DNA of 6,287 nt from an uncultured Eubacterium sp. (GTDB lineage: Bacteria > Bacillota > Clostridia > Oscillospirales > Acutalibacteraceae). The stretch covers positions 1 through 6,287 of the forward strand of contig CAMFPZ010000057.1 of NCBI GenBank assembly GCA_945979635.1, given 5' to 3'. A model generated the notes under the pieces. The model was not told the DNA's origin. It saw nothing but the letters and a program-made list of their open reading frames with translations, and made no database searches. Shown piece by piece: positions 5,228-6,287 of the stretch. How positions within the stretch are numbered: the stretch's first letter is position 1; the number at the start of each line of letters is the position of its first letter. A program made the translations under genes and the position numbers.

Positions 5228-6287
5228 GTGGATATGGAAATGGAAATGGACGAAAAGCTGGAGCTTTTGCGTTCTCTGTATAACAATAAGGAGTATTCAA
5301 GGCTCAAGGAGATTTTATCCGAGCTTAACCCTGCCGATATAGCGGCGATACTTGATGAACTTCCCGATAATCAGCGTCTTCTTATGTTCCGCTTGCTTAC
5401 AAAGGAGGAGGCGGCAGAAACCTTCGTCGAGCTCGAAAGCGATAATCAGGAGGCACTTATTCACGCTTTCTCCGATACCGAGCTTCGAGAGGTTTTGGAT
5501 GAGCTCTATATCGACGATGCAGTTGATGTTATTGAGGAAATGCCGGCTACTGTCGTAAAGCGTATTCTTAAGAATACCGACAAGGAAACCAGAGATTCCA
5601 TCAACGCTCTTTTGAAATATCCGGAGGACTCTGCGGGCTCAATTATGACTCCGGAGTTCGTAGATTTGAAAAAGGATATGACTGTTGAGGATGCCTTTAA
5701 GCGAATTCGCCGTACGGGTGTTGATAAGGAAACAATTTACACCTGCTATGTTTGTGATAATTCTCGCCACTTGATTGGTGTAACGACAGTAAAGGAGCTT
5801 TTGCTCCACGACTACGAGGATGTTATCGAGGACTTTATGGAGACGAATACAATTTCTCTCAATACCCTCGACGACCAGGAGCTCGCTACCCAGTTGTTTG
5901 ATAAGTATAATTTCCTTGCTCTTCCTGTTGTTGATATGGAACAGCGTTTAGTCGGAATTATCACGGTTGATGACGCTATTGATGTCATCCAAGAGGAGAA
6001 TACCGAGGACATCCAAAAGATGAACGCTATGCTCCCAACCGAGAAAACATATCTCAAAACCTCGGTTTTCGAAACCTTCAGGTCGAGATTCCCTTGGCTT
6101 TTGCTTCTTATGGTGTCTGCAACCTTTACAGGCTCAATTATTACAGGCTTCGAGGATAAGCTTGCAAGCTTGACTATACTTACAGCCTTTATCCCTATGC
6201 TTATGGACACGGGAGGTAATTCGGGCGGTCAGGCGAGTGTAACGGTTATTCGTGCCATGAGCCTCGGAGAGGTTAGCTTTAAGGATT
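5228..6287 (+). CDS. mgtE: Magnesium transporter MgtE (3' end cut by the window)
   Basis: MgtE is a dimeric Mg2+ channel of the cytoplasmic membrane whose cytosolic part senses Mg2+ and closes the pore. The window holds 353 codons; about 100 more are expected. Residues about 10-130 are the helical MgtE N domain (repeats such as LNPADIAAILDELP and LYIDDAVDVIEEMP). SAGSIMTPEF (135-144) opens a CBS pair running to about 255 (second CBS: FLALPVVD, GIITVDDAIDVIQEEN). A connecting helix leads to the membrane domain, with a first membrane helix from about Trp290 and the conserved PMLMDTGGNSGGQ (323-335). The sensor acids look intact. The start is GTG 5228, supported by AAAGGCGGT upstream; the first residues (MDMEMEMD) come from a short ATGGAA repeat. 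There is no Mg riboswitch directly upstream, and the gene is probably read through from the rpe unit. Confidence 0.95.
   Translation, partial: MDMEMEMDEKLELLRSLYNNKEYSRLKEILSELNPADIAAILDELPDNQRLLMFRLLTKEEAAETFVELESDNQEALIHAFSDTELREVLDELYIDDAVDVIEEMPATVVKRILKNTDKETRDSINALLKYPEDSAGSIMTPEFVDLKKDMTVEDAFKRIRRTGVDKETIYTCYVCDNSRHLIGVTTVKELLLHDYEDVIEDFMETNTISLNTLDDQELATQLFDKYNFLALPVVDMEQRLVGIITVDDAIDVIQEENTEDIQKMNAMLPTEKTYLKTSVFETFRSRFPWLLLLMVSATFTGSIITGFEDKLASLTILTAFIPMLMDTGGNSGGQASVTVIRAMSLGEVSFKD

Overview
The window looks like a low-to-medium G+C Gram-positive chromosome segment, most likely a gut-type member of the Clostridia (Oscillospirales or Lachnospirales relatives). The grounds are purine-rich Shine-Dalgarno sites before every gene, sigma-A type TTTACA/TATAAT promoter elements, a lipoprotein-type solute-binding protein, Cadherin-like beta-sandwich and DUF4015-like envelope proteins, and an MgtE subtype typical of clostridia. 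All six genes are on the plus strand. No rRNA, tRNA, CRISPR array, insertion sequence or phage gene is visible, so this reads as ordinary chromosomal core and near-core DNA rather than a mobile island.

Region 1 (1-199) is an A+T-rich upstream region. It ends in a near-consensus promoter (134-162), and a 10-bp palindrome (161-170) covers the expected transcription start. Region 2 (200-2486) is a complete polar amino-acid ABC importer in the order binding lipoprotein, permease, ATPase. An 11-bp perfect hairpin without a real U-tract separates the first gene from the other two, which is a common way to make more binding protein than membrane components. The binding protein lacks the arginine that usually clamps the ligand carboxylate, so its substrate is uncertain. 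A canonical rho-independent terminator (2499-2534) closes the unit.

Region 3 (2578-6287) is a second transcription unit. It starts from an extended -10 promoter whose -35 box lies inside the terminator's descending arm. It begins with rpe (ribulose-phosphate 3-epimerase). Two tightly packed envelope genes follow: a membrane-anchored protein resembling a DUF4015 putative glycosidase that has lost a hallmark motif, and a secreted, membrane-anchored protein with two Cadherin-like beta-sandwich domains and an acidic cytoplasmic tail. Next comes mgtE (magnesium channel), which starts at GTG and runs off the right edge. No terminator or strong promoter is seen between rpe and mgtE, so the four genes are probably co-transcribed.

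The least understood part is the translationally coupled pair at 3233-5189. Nothing here amounts to a clear new defence or mobile system. The pair and the atypical binding protein are the items most worth following.
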